From Bombyx mori (Eukaryota; Arthropoda; Insecta; Lepidoptera; Bombycidae): 64,000 bases of DNA. The stretch covers positions 13,888,001 through 13,952,000 of the forward strand of contig NC_085107.1 in NCBI RefSeq assembly GCF_030269925.1, read 5' to 3'. Shown piece after piece: positions 62,880 to 64,000 of the stretch (its first letter is position 1; every line of letters begins with the position of its first letter). The notes beneath the pieces were generated by a model, which ran no database searches, was not told the DNA's origin, and saw nothing but the letters and a program-made list of their open reading frames with translations. The translations under genes and the position numbers were made by a program.

Positions 62880-62990
62880 TATTTTTTTTGGCCATCTTCT
62901 GCTCCTTGTAACCTCGTTGGGTACACTAGCTTCACTGAATGTGTAGGACAGCTTACGGGGCTCAGTCTGAGAGTGCTTGAGCAAGCCCGT
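62880..62990 (-). mobile_element. Decayed LINE tail (BMC1-like)
   Basis: 'gtgtaggacagcttacgggg' and 'ctcagtctgagagtgctt' resemble the 'gtgagctcacggggctcaaa' block of the LINE tails, after a T-run; heavily diverged. Confidence 0.35.
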
Positions 62991-63246
62991 ATATATTACA
63001 CATTAATCTTGCCACCCACCTTTATTCCCGGGGCCTAAGTCACAATTTTGTATACATGTCATTGCCTACTTATTAGCAGCCAGCGCGCGGTTACCTGTGT
63101 TGGTGTGGCGTTGGTTGGCTGAAGGCGAACCGCGGTATTGTTTTAGTGTGTCGCCACCACTCTCGTGACGTTTTGTTTCTGTAATAATTATGCTATCAGT
63201 TCAAAAGCTGTCACGATTTCAACCAGCAGTGAAATGAAGAGCATGC

Positions 63247-63550
63247 TTTAGGCCCTGTGGCCTTATGGTTAAGAATCAGTGTCAAGCTGTCTAGGTAAGA
63301 GCTTGAATTCCGCAAGTAGGCATTCACGAGTTAATATGCACCTACTGAAGACGTGCTCACGAATAACTTCCTCTATTATAGAGGAACAACATCGTTGCCT
63401 ACTGGTCGTAAGGCGAACTGTAAGTTAGCACGATTGAATATCGCAATATCTATTTCTGAAAACAATTGACAATTTGATCTCATGTCTCAAGGTCGATGAC
63501 GGTATTCGGACAGCCAACAGACGGATGTCAGACAGCCCGTTTAAAGCAAT
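63247..63550 (+). mobile_element. Old relative of Bm1 with complete architecture
   Basis: The A-box-like 'tgtggccttatggttaaga', B-box-like 'agcttgaattccgc', 'gaggaacaacatcgt', 'ctcatgtctcaaggtcg' and a terminal 'aaagcaataaa' occur in Bm1 order, but sequence identity is low and the middle is shortened. Confidence 0.55.
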
Positions 63551-64000
63551 AAATGATACAAATTTTCTATTTCACGATGAAGGTTTAGCCTTGGTTGTAG
63601 TAGTGATGTGTACATGATGTGACAGGCGCGTTTGTCTGTGTAAACTGAAAGAGCGTTAGCAAAGAAATTGAAAACAAATTTAAAAAACCGTTGAAATAAT
63701 TTTTAATGGTATTTAATTTAGGCATAAATCAGTTATTGACACGGACAGCGTTGTGATAGTGACGAAGATCTAACTTTCATCGTGAAATAGAATATCAATG
63801 CCACGATTTGTAGTGTACACACCTTAATTTTAGATACTTAACTTTCCCGGTAATTTTTATCGTAAGCACTGTCAAAATACATGCTCGGCAGTTTACCCTA
63901 CACTATATGCGGGGTATATGTATTTATTATCGCCGCTTTAAGCAGACTAGTAAATGGTGTACTTCATTATGACTAATCACTGACGCTCATGAACATCAGT
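63551..64000. other. No gene seen
   Basis: AT-rich sequence to the window end without supported exons or repeats. Confidence 0.4.

Overview
The window is nuclear DNA from a moth, almost certainly the silkworm Bombyx mori or its close relative B. mandarina. It is AT-rich, the genes are split into short exons with GT-AG introns, and the second half is full of the Bm1 SINE (full copies of about 430-450 bp with a tRNA-like head and an A-rich tail). It also holds 3' ends of silkworm LINEs, a mariner of the DD37D type and several MITE-like elements. Nothing looks bacterial, and there is no CRISPR, plasmid or rRNA. Almost all short open frames here are chance; the real coding sequence lies in small exons that had to be assembled by splice signals and reading phase.

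Layout. 1-12457: no recognisable exon and almost no transposon sequence, with scattered CpG-rich islands; it looks like an intergenic or intronic regulatory landscape. 12458-20600: sparse repeats and two strong palindromes. 20683-25173 (+): a complete five-exon gene for a cyclin-fold protein that I identify as CNTD1, the counterpart of C. elegans COSA-1, a meiotic crossover factor. An RTE-type reverse transcriptase relic lies in its last intron. 25174-31640: intergenic, with Bm1 copies. 31640-47874 (+): a gene that I identify as an RNF220-like E3 ligase, made of a CpG-rich noncoding first exon and six coding exons. The expected C-terminal RING domain is not seen. Its introns are crowded with Bm1, two piggyBac-like MITEs beside splice donors, a pogo-like MITE and a LINE end. 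36731-37300, in its first intron, is a 285-bp tandem duplication.

51989-60584 (-): a third gene of at least nine exons, 5' end not seen, coding for a conserved-looking protein I cannot name, with a C-terminal coiled coil. One of its introns uses a GC donor; a large intron holds a LINE with an intact ORF1 and a truncated ORF2, plus a hairpin repeat that has an inverted partner in the RNF220 gene. 60585-64000: a tRNA-derived SINE, a nearly complete 1297-bp mariner with TA-flanked terminal inverted repeats and a broken transposase, and an old relative of Bm1.

The three genes have no evident shared pathway. All exon models rest on consistent splice phases (total coding length divides by three in each gene) and on remembered family sequence, not on a database search.
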